From CAYGZA01 sp964354135 (lineage in GTDB: Bacteria; Planctomycetota; Planctomycetia; Pirellulales; Thermoguttaceae), in assembly GCA_964354135.1 (NCBI GenBank), contig CAYGZA010000291.1, positions 1 through 8,812 on the forward strand: a stretch of 8,812 bases of DNA. The letters are read 5' to 3'. Shown here in pieces: positions 1-5,810 of this stretch (its first letter is position 1; the number at the start of each line of letters is the position of its first letter). A model generated the notes under the pieces. It saw only the letters and a list, made by a program, of their open reading frames with translations. It made no database searches and was not told the origin of the DNA. Position numbers and translations under genes: made by a program.

Positions 1-14
1 AGGCGTAAACGCCT
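1..14. repeat. Short palindrome at window edge, possible terminator or truncated repeat
   Basis: AGGCGT and ACGCCT are perfect reverse complements separated by AA, in practice a 5-bp stem with a TAAA loop. The following CTGGGCTA suggests that a longer palindrome may continue to the left of the window. There is no T-tract on the + strand. It could be the terminator of a gene outside the window or half of an intergenic palindromic repeat; the sequence cannot separate these. Confidence 0.4.
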
Positions 15-392
15 GGGCTAGGGAAAAGCGGGTCCGGGCCCCAATTCCTCACGCCGGGCCCCTCCTCGCTCGCCCCTGGGCGGAAAGCCGAAAGCCGATC
101 GCTGAAAGCCCCCTTCTTCCGACTTCCGACCTCCCGCTGCCTTCCCGCTGCCCCCGCCGCCCCTTTGGCCCGCTTCCAATCCCTCCCCCCTTTTGATACA
201 ATCCCCAACAGGAAGACGCCGGAAGCCCCCTGACGCTCCGCGGCTCAGTTCAACGAGGTTTTATCGGTCATCGCTGCGCGACTTTGCCTACATCGCCTTG
301 AAACAAGCCAGGGTTTTGGGATAGGCCGTAAGCGCGAAACGAGCGAGATCGAGCAAGACCTGGGACGGCGATGGAAGCTCGGGAGAAGTCCA
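15..392. other. C-rich non-coding region upstream of the small membrane-protein gene
   Basis: No convincing gene. Positions 85-115 carry three copies of GAAAGCC or a close variant, and 115-190 is strongly pyrimidine-rich with short repeats (CTTCCGA twice, TCCCGCTGCC twice). A possible -10-like TACAAT lies at 197-202, but the matching -35 position (TTCCAA, 174-179) is poor, so no promoter is claimed. The frame of the 393 gene is open back to the stop at 231-233 but has no ATG, GTG or TTG there, which supports the start at 393. Confidence 0.5.
381..385 (+). promoter_or_regulatory. Ribosome binding site that fixes the GTG start at 393
   Basis: GGGAG lies seven bases upstream of GTG 393, a normal Shine-Dalgarno spacing. 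No other start codon occurs upstream in this frame before the stop at 231-233. Confidence 0.5.
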
Positions 393-794
393 GTGCCCAT
401 ACAACACGAAATACCCGATTCCAATCTAGTAGGATATAGCGCTCCGGCGAAGGACGAAGTCAAAACCGCAGTGGAGAGCTACGTCCGTGCTCTGCTCGCG
501 GAAATCAAGCTGAACGAGGAAACGGAGCGACGCAGGGCGCGCCGTGTGCGTGCCACTCCTGATGTGTCAGCGGTAATCGTAAGCGACTCCAAGGTAACAC
601 TGAAGAACCGCTTCGGTGGGGAGTCAGCAGGTTGGCGCGTGAAAATGATCCGCGTTTCTGGCTCGGTGCTTCCATTTGTAGTTGGCTTGATGTGGGACTC
701 ACCTTGGGTGGAGGACCCAGCCTCCAAGCTAATGTATTTTTTGTTTGCCGTTATAGCAGGCGTCTGCGCCTGGATTTCTGCGTTCAGGGCGTGA
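393..794 (+). CDS. Small hypothetical membrane protein, two C-terminal helices
   Basis: A 133-residue protein of unrecognised family, starting at GTG. Residues about 20-75 are charged and hydrophilic, with a run rich in Glu and Arg (NEETERRRARR) that could form a helix or short coiled coil, followed by a segment with alternating polarity (VSAVIVSDSKVTL). Residues about 90-101 (VLPFVVGLMW) and 114-131 (YFLFAVIAGVCAWISAF) are hydrophobic and probably form two membrane helices joined by a short acidic loop, placing the charged N-terminal region in the cytoplasm or at the membrane face. No catalytic motif or signal peptide is visible. Its stop overlaps a possible tiny ORF, and the nucleobase permease follows about 200 bases later on the same strand. 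Hydrophobic patterning and a good ribosome binding site argue that it is real; its function is unknown. Confidence 0.6.
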   Translation: MPIQHEIPDSNLVGYSAPAKDEVKTAVESYVRALLAEIKLNEETERRRARRVRATPDVSAVIVSDSKVTLKNRFGGESAGWRVKMIRVSGSVLPFVVGLMWDSPWVEDPASKLMYFLFAVIAGVCAWISAFRA

Positions 795-898
795 ATGGGG
801 GATGGGACGTGACAGGTACACTGCTGGCAATCTCCATCGTGGCTGGCGCGACGGTAGGATGCGCAAAGCGAAGCTGCGTCTTCGACTTGATTCGCTGA
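791..898 (+). CDS. Possible tiny membrane peptide, translationally coupled
   Basis: GTG at 791 overlaps the TGA stop of the preceding gene (GTGA), a classical coupling arrangement, and opens a 35-residue frame ending at 898. A second GTG at 809 would give 29 residues, preceded by a G-rich stretch (GGGGGATGGG). The product would carry one hydrophobic helix (TGTLLAISIVAGATVG) followed by a basic, Cys-containing tail (CAKRSCVFDLIR). This could be a genuine small membrane protein, or it could be the old C-terminus of the upstream gene separated by a frameshift. An ORF this short arises easily by chance, so confidence is low. Positions 899-996 after it hold only the permease leader. Confidence 0.2.
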   Translation: MNGGWDVTGTLLAISIVAGATVGCAKRSCVFDLIR

Positions 899-983
899 CG
901 GGAATCCGTTGGCAGTGTCATCGGTCGCACTCGATGAAGTCAAGTGGATTCATTGCCTATACAGAGATGTTGATGACAACTAC

Positions 984-988
984 AGGAG
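984..988 (+). promoter_or_regulatory. Ribosome binding site of the permease
   Basis: AGGAG with eight bases to ATG 997, a near-ideal Shine-Dalgarno that fixes the start of the permease. Confidence 0.7.
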
Positions 989-996
989 AGTAATTC

Positions 997-2523
997 ATGG
1001 CACTTGCTGCAACTGAGTATCTGCCGAACGACCGAGTACCCATCGGCCGGTTGATCCTCTTCGGTTTTCAACATGTGCTGACGATGTTCCCAGCGACAAT
1101 CTTAGTCGCGCTTCTCTGCGGCTTCCATACGAGTACCGTGCTTCTCGCAGCGGGACTAGCAACGATTGTCGCGCTAACACTCTCCAAGAACGGCATTGGA
1201 ACGTTCATCCCGCTCTTCTACGGATCAAGTTTCAGCTACATTGCGGCCTATCTCGGCATTGCCAAGGCGATGAATCACGAGCTGGCGTTTGGCGTTCCGG
1301 CCCCCGATGATTTGATCGCACTCATGCAAGCCGGTATCGTCGTCAGCGGCATATTCAACATCATCGTCGGCTTTTTCATAAAGAGCATTGGAAAGAAAGC
1401 CCTTGATAGGGTGTTGCCGCCGGTAGTCACAGGATCGGTGGCGTGCGTGATTGGGTTTGGACTCGCACAGACCGCGCTCGAGATGTCATTCACAAAGGAT
1501 TTCACAAAGTATTATTGGGCAATTGCGTTCACGACGCTGATCGTTACAGTGGCGTGGTCGCATCTCCTGCAAGCCCGCGCTCCGCTTGGGACGCCCAAGG
1601 CGGCCGAGACTCCGAAGCCCTCGCTCCGGTCGCACCTCCTGCAAGGCCGCAAACTCTTCGGGATGCTGCCGGTCCTGTTCGGGGCCATTGCGGGTTACGC
1701 CCTCACCCTGGTAATTGCGCCGGATCAAATCAACTTCGAGCATGTCGCGTCCGCCCCGTGGTTCGCAATACCACATCTCACGTGGCCCAACTTCTCTGGC
1801 CCACTCGTGATGACCGCTGTATTTAGCATTTCGATAATGACGATCGCAACGATTCCAGAATCAACTGCGCACTTGTATCAAATGAGTCTGTATGTCGATA
1901 AACTCGCCCAAGAACAGGGAAAGTCCAAAGTGTTTCTCGACAGCCACGTCGGTGTCAACCTGATCTGCGATGGCGTGGGTGATGTCATCTGTGGGGTCTG
2001 CGGTGGGACCGCTGGCACCAACTATGGCGAGAACAACTCGCTCATGGTGATTACGCGAAACTACTCAGGTCGAGCGCTGTTTGCGGCGGGCGTGATCTGT
2101 CTCCTACTTGCGTTCGTTGGCAAGTTCGCGGCGTTGGTTGGGACGGTTCCGGTATTCGTGAGCGGCGGTCTCGCAGTCTACCTATTCGGCGCAATCGGGA
2201 TGCAGGGCATCGCACTTATAACGGAGAAGGAGGTGGACTTAGTCTCTGATCCGCTTCAACTTGCGATCGGCGCAACAATCATGGTGATCGGCATCGGCGG
2301 CAACATCGGCTACCCCGGTGGCCTTCTTCCCATAATTGTTCCAGGCATCTTCCCGAGCGGTTTGCCCGCAATCGCCACGGCGGCGTTCGTCGGCGTGGTC
2401 ATGCACCTTGCGTTGAGTTGGTACAAGCCCGCCAAGAGACGAGGGATTCCATCGCAAGTTCCTACAGTGAAACTAGACCTCCCCCGCGAAAACTCGGAGG
2501 GGATTTCTAATCAGAAAGATTAA
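997..2523 (+). CDS. NCS2 (UraA-like) nucleobase:cation symporter
   Basis: A 508-residue polytopic inner-membrane protein of the nucleobase-ascorbate transporter (NAT/NCS2) family, which imports uracil, xanthine or related bases with protons or sodium. The N-terminus FGFQHVLTMFPATILVALL matches the first helix of UraA-type permeases. Glu288, in a helix ending IPESTAHLYQ, sits where the TM8 acidic substrate-binding residue of E. coli UraA (E241) is expected. TNYGENNSLMVITR (residues 341-354) is the TM10 NAT signature, with Glu345 matching UraA E290; the Gly of the signature (E-N-x-G) is Ser348 here. The downstream helices (VGKFAALVGTVPVFVSGG, VYLFGAIGMQGI) also follow UraA. Length is slightly above the usual 420-480, explained by a hydrophilic insert near residues 188-215 containing a duplicated SHLLQ motif, and by a polar C-terminal tail. 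The base cannot be assigned. No purine or pyrimidine enzyme gene is adjacent and no regulatory site was recognised. Confidence 0.93.
   Translation: MALAATEYLPNDRVPIGRLILFGFQHVLTMFPATILVALLCGFHTSTVLLAAGLATIVALTLSKNGIGTFIPLFYGSSFSYIAAYLGIAKAMNHELAFGVPAPDDLIALMQAGIVVSGIFNIIVGFFIKSIGKKALDRVLPPVVTGSVACVIGFGLAQTALEMSFTKDFTKYYWAIAFTTLIVTVAWSHLLQARAPLGTPKAAETPKPSLRSHLLQGRKLFGMLPVLFGAIAGYALTLVIAPDQINFEHVASAPWFAIPHLTWPNFSGPLVMTAVFSISIMTIATIPESTAHLYQMSLYVDKLAQEQGKSKVFLDSHVGVNLICDGVGDVICGVCGGTAGTNYGENNSLMVITRNYSGRALFAAGVICLLLAFVGKFAALVGTVPVFVSGGLAVYLFGAIGMQGIALITEKEVDLVSDPLQLAIGATIMVIGIGGNIGYPGGLLPIIVPGIFPSGLPAIATAAFVGVVMHLALSWYKPAKRRGIPSQVPTVKLDLPRENSEGISNQKD
1558..1650 (+). repeat. In-frame duplicated 21-bp motif within the permease gene
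   Basis: TCGCATCTCCTGCAAGCCCG (from 1558) recurs as TCGCACCTCCTGCAAGGCCG (from 1630), 72 bases apart, which is exactly 24 codons. Both copies encode SHLLQ-x-R. The unit lies in a Pro/Lys/Ala-rich loop between membrane helices, so it is probably a tandem duplication tolerated in a loop, since it keeps frame. Confidence 0.6.
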
Positions 2524-2561
2524 GACCAATTGATGTGGAATTAAGACCCGACAATCTGAAC

Positions 2562-2577
2562 TGACGCGATAGCGTCA
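2562..2577 (+). terminator. Possible weak terminator of the permease
   Basis: TGACGC-GATA-GCGTCA is a perfect 6-bp stem with a 4-base loop, about 40 bases after the permease stop, followed by AATTTG. The T-tract is too short for a strong intrinsic terminator. Just upstream, ATTAAGACC occurs twice (2519-2527 and 2540-2548), the first copy including the stop codon. Confidence 0.35.
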
Positions 2578-2598
2578 AATTTGCTGCTTCCTACGAAA

Positions 2599-2701
2599 CC
2601 GCGAACCTGGATCGAAAGGCCCTTGTACAGACGAAGCAGTGCAAGCCCGTTCTCCAATGGGGAACGCCCGCCTTGTGCTGTTCGTTTGTACCTTTTCGCG
2701 G
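2599..2701 (+). ncRNA. Candidate structured RNA or decayed palindromic element
   Basis: Three nested stems are visible. The outer stem is CCGCGAA (2599-2605) with TTCGCGG (2695-2701). The central stem pairs 2625-2645 with 2672-2691: 17 Watson-Crick pairs, three G.U pairs (2630/2686, 2640/2677, 2641/2676) and one bulged G (2636). The apical stem is CGTTCTCC (2648-2655) with GGGGAACG (2659-2666), a loop AAT and one U.G pair (2653/2661). The left internal loop can form a further small stem (CCT 2606-2608 with AGG 2617-2619). All four non-Watson-Crick positions are G.U if the + strand is transcribed, and would be A.C on the other strand, which favours a + strand RNA. I do not recognise the family. 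Alternatives are an eroded MITE or repeat palindrome, or chance fixation in a decaying region. Confidence 0.35.
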
Positions 2702-2904
2702 AGGTTGTTGGAGCAGCCTTGACGGCGTTCCCTTTTTCTTTGGGAGTGGGCGGCATGTCTCCACACGAAGAGGCCAGGCTGACGAAAGAGTGCGAGGCGT
2801 TGCGACGAACGGTTGATGTGGCCCCCAAGAACTGGACCACCGGCGAAGTGAGAGTTTGGCCGATGAGAGAGGATGGAGTCAAGGCGGACGCAGGGCGCGT
2901 TTCC

Positions 2905-2910
2905 AGGAGG
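2905..2910 (+). promoter_or_regulatory. Ribosome binding site of the OrfA remnant
   Basis: AGGAGG followed by five bases and ATG 2916. This strong site favours the 59-residue product over a longer frame starting at ATG 2856. Confidence 0.55.
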
Positions 2911-2915
2911 GAAAG

Positions 2916-3095
2916 ATGCGCAAGAGGCGGAAGCGGCATGCGGCGGCGTACAAGGCGAAGGTGGCCATCGAGGCCGTGCGCGAGCGGAAGACGGTGAGCG
3001 AGCTGGCCAGCCAGTTCGCGTTGCATCCCGGTCAGATCCAGCAGTGGAAGCGGACGCTCCTGGAACGGGGAGACCCCGGCGGGGTCAACTCTTAA
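2916..3095 (+). pseudogene. Truncated IS3-family transposase OrfA (helix-turn-helix protein)
   Basis: The 59-residue frame begins MRKRRKRHAAAYKAKVAIEA and continues through KTVSELASQFALHPGQIQQW and KRTLLE. This is the N-terminal DNA-binding helix-turn-helix of IS3-type OrfA, which recognises the element's ends: a basic leader, then a helix (AYKAKVAIEAV), then SELA...LHPGQI..W as turn and recognition helix. Full OrfA proteins are about 90-110 residues and continue into a leucine zipper and a frameshift into OrfB. Here the similarity ends at about residue 52 and the reading frame closes after GDPGGVNS with no OrfB. The remnant should be unable to transpose. The intact ribosome binding site means the fragment could still be translated. 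Confidence 0.7.
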
Positions 3096-3130
3096 CACTT
3101 GACACAGCGTCGACAAGCGCAGTCAGGCGA

Positions 3131-3166
3131 ATTCAGGTGACACTATACCTATTTCGCGACCTGAAT
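3131..3166. repeat. Hairpin element after the IS remnant
   Basis: ATTCAGGT (3131-3138) and ACCTGAAT (3159-3166) are perfect reverse complements around a 20-base loop. After one mismatch the arms continue as CGC/GCG. The loop contains GACACTATACCTATTT. It resembles the short palindromes at the ends of IS200/REP-type elements, but no transposase of that type is present. Confidence 0.45.
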
Positions 3167-3195
3167 GCGCGTCGAAGGACCGAGAGGACAAGGAT

Positions 3196-3240
3196 AATGA
3201 CGGGAACAACTCCCATTCATCCTTCATCCTTACCGTCATT
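3196..3240. repeat. Inverted repeat with internal CATCCTT repeats
   Basis: AATGACGG (3196-3203) and CCGTCATT (3233-3240) are perfect reverse complements separated by 29 bases that contain TTCATCC repeated in tandem. Probably simple intergenic repeat DNA; no coding signal. Confidence 0.35.
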
Positions 3241-3242
3241 CT

Positions 3243-3292
3243 GGTTCCGAAGCCCCTGCTTTGGAACCCATCCCTACGAAGCTCCGCTTCGT
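3243..3292. repeat. Two adjacent strong hairpins, possible bidirectional terminator or REP-like pair
   Basis: First hairpin: 3243-3253 pairs with 3258-3268, eleven pairs (GGTTCCGAAGC with GCTTTGGAACC, one G.T) around CCCT. Second: ACGAAGC (3276-3282) pairs perfectly with GCTTCGT (3286-3292) around TCC. Only seven bases separate them. They sit immediately after the end of the minus-strand pseudogene, where a terminator for that gene would be expected; neither has a clear T-tract. Short paired palindromes like this also occur as repetitive extragenic elements. Confidence 0.5.
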
Positions 3293-3306
3293 TCCCCTGG
3301 CCCAGA

Positions 3307-3742
3307 CTACCAACGCGGCACGGCGGTGCGGCCCACCACGCTGATCGCTTCCCAATCGACCGCGGCCCGGTCGCTCGCCGACTCGTGGATCAGCTCCACG
3401 GTCACCTGCCGCCCGTGGTATGCCCCCAGCGGAATGACCAGGGGTGGAGCGTCCGCCCCGTGGCGCGGCGGGACCTCGAACCGGCCCACCGGCTCCCCCT
3501 CCACGCGGACCTCCAGCCTGCTGGGTCGGGCCTGCGGCGGACGGGTGACCGCCAGGAGCAATTGGTCCTTGTAGGGACCGGACCGCGACCTTGCTCGTCA
3601 GGCGCAGCGGCTGCGGGCCCACGACGGCCATGAGGCGATACGAGGCGTCCTGGCGATCCGCCCTGTCCCAATAGCTCAAGAGCCGCACGGCGTCCGAGTC
3701 GCCGGCCACGACCTTCCAGTTCTGCCAGGCGGGGATCATCGG
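3307..3742 (-). pseudogene. Frameshifted remnant of a C-terminal beta-rich accessory domain
   Basis: On the minus strand two frames join into one protein-like sequence. The first part (about 3742 to 3590) reads PAWQNWKVVAGDSDAVRLLS then YWDRADRQDASYRLMAVV and LRLTSKVAV. The second (about 3573 to 3307) reads GPYKDQLLLAVTRPPQ, RLEVRVEGEPVGRFEVPP, LVIPLGAYHGRQVTVELI and AAVDWEAISVVGRTAVPRW, then TAG. The break lies at 3571-3590, beside a tandem GGACC GGACC (3575-3584). The pattern L-x-V-x-R ... VRV-x-G ... IPL-x-x-Y-x-G-R-x-V-x-V-E is typical of the beta-sandwich accessory domains at the C-terminus of large planctomycete secreted or cytochrome-type proteins; that assignment is from general resemblance only. 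No intact N-terminal part is found upstream (3743-4020). It is probably a decayed gene tail; a sequencing indel would explain the shift but not the missing front. Confidence 0.5.
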
Positions 3743-4019
3743 CGACCCGCGGCGTTGCCGTAAGTCCTTTGCCCGTCCCGAGTGCGGACGGCAACTCGTT
3801 GCTCGACAATCTGGGAGTCGTCGCGCCAGCTTTCCGCGGCTGAGAAGCCGCGGCCCCATTGACCGGTCAGGCAGTCGCACTGAACGGTGCTGCCCCCCCG
3901 TGCCCTCTTCCCCGCCCTTGGTGCCCCCCACGGTGCCATCCTGCTCGCCGCTCCTGAGGCCGGACTGCACCAATCTGCATCCACACACCCCCCAGCTCTG
4001 CCAGGCGGGCATCGGCGAT
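3718..4019 (-). repeat. Imperfect direct repeat flanking a degraded segment
   Basis: AGTTCTGCCAGGCGGGGATC (from 3718, continuing ATCGGCGA) and AGCTCTGCCAGGCGGGCATC (from 3994, continuing GGCGAT) are near-identical apart from one substitution early on and a small indel. On the minus strand they encode PAWQNW and PAWQSW respectively. The roughly 250 bases between them have no convincing coding signal. This could be a partial duplication of the accessory-domain gene followed by decay. Confidence 0.4.
3834..3853. repeat. Perfect 8-bp hairpin with GAGA loop
   Basis: CCGCGGCT (3834-3841) and AGCCGCGG (3846-3853) form a fully G+C-rich stem closed by GAGA, a GNRA-type tetraloop on the + strand. It lies inside the degraded segment between the two direct repeats. 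No T-tract follows. Role unknown. Confidence 0.45.
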
Positions 4020-4072
4020 CAGGACTGCTGTCCCGCTCCGCGAAAGCCGCTCGTCTTGGCTCGCCGCTTTGC

Positions 4073-4107
4073 TGTTCCGTTCACCCCGAGCATCGGCGAA
4101 CGGAACA
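4073..4107. repeat. 10-bp inverted repeat with nested inner stem
   Basis: TGTTCCGTTC (4073-4082) and GAACGGAACA (4098-4107) are perfect reverse complements. Inside, CCGA and TCGG pair around GCA, giving a long hairpin with a small asymmetric internal loop (ACC against C). It could be an operator, the end of a mobile element, or a transcription-stopping structure; it has no T-tract on either side. Confidence 0.45.
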
Positions 4108-4108
4108 C

Positions 4109-4183
4109 TGCAACAAGGTGAAGGCGATCATCGGTGTCGGCGTCCGTGTGTTCATCAACCTGATGCACGACGACGAGGCCGAC
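4109..4183 (+). pseudogene. Possible fragment of a phosphatase-like gene
   Basis: In one + frame the sequence reads NKVKAIIGVGVRVFINLMHD then DEAD. The pattern 'alpha-helix, then G-V-R-x-F-I-N-L-x-x-x-D-E' resembles the first strand region of dual-specificity/tyrosine phosphatase-like proteins. It is only about 25 residues long; the frame has no good start (the preceding hairpin occupies 4073-4107) and no HCxxGxxR active-site loop follows before the sequence turns Pro/Gly-rich (4184-4328). Weak; it may be chance. Confidence 0.2.
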
Positions 4184-4328
4184 CAACCGCCCGGCCCTCC
4201 CAAGGGAATGTCCGCGGCGTCCGGTGTTGCCACCAATTCTGGCGTGAATCACCGCGGCGGGCTATTATGGAGCCAAGGAACAAGCGACGAGGGGCCGAAC
4301 GCACCGCTGATAGCGCGACGAGGTAGGC
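4184..4328 (+). other. Upstream region of the metallopeptidase gene
   Basis: Non-coding by appearance. A -10-like TATTAT lies at 4263-4268, about 60 bases before the ATG at 4329, but no acceptable -35 hexamer is at the right distance, so no promoter is claimed. GAGG at 4320-4323, with five bases to the ATG, is the ribosome binding site. Confidence 0.3.
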
Positions 4329-5732
4329 ATGGCTCGGGTTTCCGTCTACATGGCGTTGGTGGTTTCGCTGGCTCCGCAGGCCGGACCGCGTATTCACTCG
4401 GTCTCGGACATCTCGCACGAGTTCACGTTCTACATGGATGGCCGCTATTGGAGTCAATACATCGGTGAAGCTGACGGGGCCGATGCACGCAACTGGGGCA
4501 CGCTCTCCAAGCTCGACCTCGACAACGTCAACCTGCTGGTGCTCAGCAGCGGTCCTGGCCCTGTACCCTACGCACCCGATAGCATCGCTCACGTTCGGCG
4601 CTTTGTGGAAGCGGGAGGTGCGGCGGTCATCACGGCGGACCACCCTCGCGGCGAGCCACGGTATCCGTTCCACATTCAATCTCTGGCCAATGCCTTCGGA
4701 GCGGCGTTTCTCCCCGACCCTGCGGAGAAGCCGCTGAAAGCAGCGACATCACTTCGCGCCAAGTCGGTGGCATACTACGGTGGGGGCATCCTCCAGCTTC
4801 AAGGGAGGTGGACGCTGCTTGTGACCGACAAGCGGGGGCGTCCGGTCATGGCTCGGCGGCCGCTTGGCAAGGGCTTCGTGCTGGTGGCCAGCCGCGGGCT
4901 GTTCGGCCACCGGCCCGACGCAAAGGACCCCGTCAATGCGGAATGGATCAAGCCGTTGCTGAAGGACCTTGTGCGGAACAAGCCGGTCGATCCCGTCCGG
5001 CCCCCGAAAGGACAGTTTGCCGAACTTTCGCACCAGTTGGATGGGTTGACCGTGGAGTACAACGAAGGCACCAAGGTCTTCGCGGACGCGATCGTGCAAG
5101 AGTACCGCCTCGTGAAGAAGCATTTGGAGGAGATCACCGGCGTTTCACCCTCCAAAGGCACTCTGACCAACCTGCTCATGCTCCCCACGGGCGGCGGCGG
5201 CTTCTCCAGCGGCAATCGTATCGGCATCGGGGCTTGGTGGGGCGACTACCCTCGCAACCGCTACCCGATGATCGAACTCATCGCGCACGAGGCAGGCCAC
5301 TCCTGGGTGCTGCCGTACAGCGAGCCTGTGTGGAACGAGCCCATCGCCACGTATCTGGGGATCGAAGTCGGCAAGCGACTGGGGATGAAGGAGGCCCAAG
5401 AGACGCTGGAGCGGACCATCGCCCGCGCCCGCAAGCTCGATCCGGACATGAACAAGCTGGACATCCGTGACAAGGACGCGCCCAACGACGTGGTTTGGGG
5501 GAAGTCGTATTGGATCTTCGAGCAAATGCGGGGGAAGTTCGGGCAGGATGCGCTGGCGAAGTACTTCCAGACCAAGCGGCGGATTCTGCAACCTGGGCGC
5601 AAGGGCTATTCCTTAGACGACTGCGTGGCGGTGTGGAGCAGCGCGGTGGGCGAGGACCTGTTTCCATGGTTCTCCTCGCTTGGTATCTCGGTGGACCGCA
5701 CTCGAACCGACCTGCCGGTGCCTGGTCGCTGA
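4329..5732 (+). CDS. Putative exported gluzincin-type metallopeptidase with GATase-like N-domain
   Basis: A 467-residue protein. The start (ATG after GAGG, five-base gap) gives a short hydrophobic leader (VSVYMALVVSLAPQAG) that could be a signal peptide, though it is weak. Residues about 60-210 look like a GATase/ThuA-type Rossmann domain (VNLLVLSSGPGP, then IAHVRRFVEAGGAAVITADH, later GKGFVLVASRGLFGHRP) without an obvious catalytic Cys, so probably binding or structural. Residues about 235-460 carry a zinc-peptidase core: LIAHEAGHSW gives HExxH with His320, Glu321 and His324, and WNEPIATYLG supplies Glu337 as probable third ligand, twelve residues after His324. That short spacing is compatible with M60-like (mucin-targeting) gluzincins and shorter than in M1; the NExxA context recalls M1. 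Family assignment is therefore tentative; a metallopeptidase is likely. It is the first gene of a probable three-gene operon, 78 bases from the next gene. Confidence 0.75.
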   Translation: MARVSVYMALVVSLAPQAGPRIHSVSDISHEFTFYMDGRYWSQYIGEADGADARNWGTLSKLDLDNVNLLVLSSGPGPVPYAPDSIAHVRRFVEAGGAAVITADHPRGEPRYPFHIQSLANAFGAAFLPDPAEKPLKAATSLRAKSVAYYGGGILQLQGRWTLLVTDKRGRPVMARRPLGKGFVLVASRGLFGHRPDAKDPVNAEWIKPLLKDLVRNKPVDPVRPPKGQFAELSHQLDGLTVEYNEGTKVFADAIVQEYRLVKKHLEEITGVSPSKGTLTNLLMLPTGGGGFSSGNRIGIGAWWGDYPRNRYPMIELIAHEAGHSWVLPYSEPVWNEPIATYLGIEVGKRLGMKEAQETLERTIARARKLDPDMNKLDIRDKDAPNDVVWGKSYWIFEQMRGKFGQDALAKYFQTKRRILQPGRKGYSLDDCVAVWSSAVGEDLFPWFSSLGISVDRTRTDLPVPGR

Positions 5733-5810
5733 GCGGAGCTGGCGAGAACGGAGAGCGCACCGCAGGGAGTCGGTCTCCGTGACGGCCAACGATGGAAAGA
5801 AGGTGGATGG

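Larger units (their letters stand above)
2817..3095 (+). mobile_element. Left-end remnant of an IS3-family insertion sequence
   Basis: A sequence starting TGTGGCCCCCAAGAACTGG at 2817 resembles the TG-initiated terminal inverted repeats of IS3 elements and lies about 100 bases before an OrfA-like reading frame, the usual layout. Only the left end is present: OrfA stops early, and no OrfB (rve/DDE integrase) or right inverted repeat follows. The right boundary is set here at the OrfA stop; the true break may lie some bases earlier, near the GACCCCG-G-CGGGGTC palindrome (3072-3086). The terminal-repeat call rests on family resemblance and position. Confidence 0.55.

Noticed and set aside
2599..2701. 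Integron attC site
   Set aside because: The GTTRRRY and RYYYAAC core sites are not found at the ends of the structure, and no integrase or cassette array is present.
2530..2821. TTGATGTGG occurring at 2530-2538 and 2813-2821, considered as a target-site duplication
   Set aside because: Nine bases, overlapping the presumed IS end rather than flanking a whole element; likely chance.
2541..3116. Long minus-strand frame (191 residues) opposite the IS remnant and stem structure
   Set aside because: It runs antisense to the recognisable OrfA and through the inverted repeats; no ribosome binding site or family signal was seen.
3131..3148. Close match to the SP6 phage promoter (ATTTAGGTGACACTATAG), 16 of 18 bases, beside GAATTC
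   Set aside because: The initiating G is changed, no phage polymerase gene is present, and the bases form part of a local inverted repeat (3131-3166) in natural-looking intergenic DNA. Vector contamination is possible but nothing else vector-like follows.
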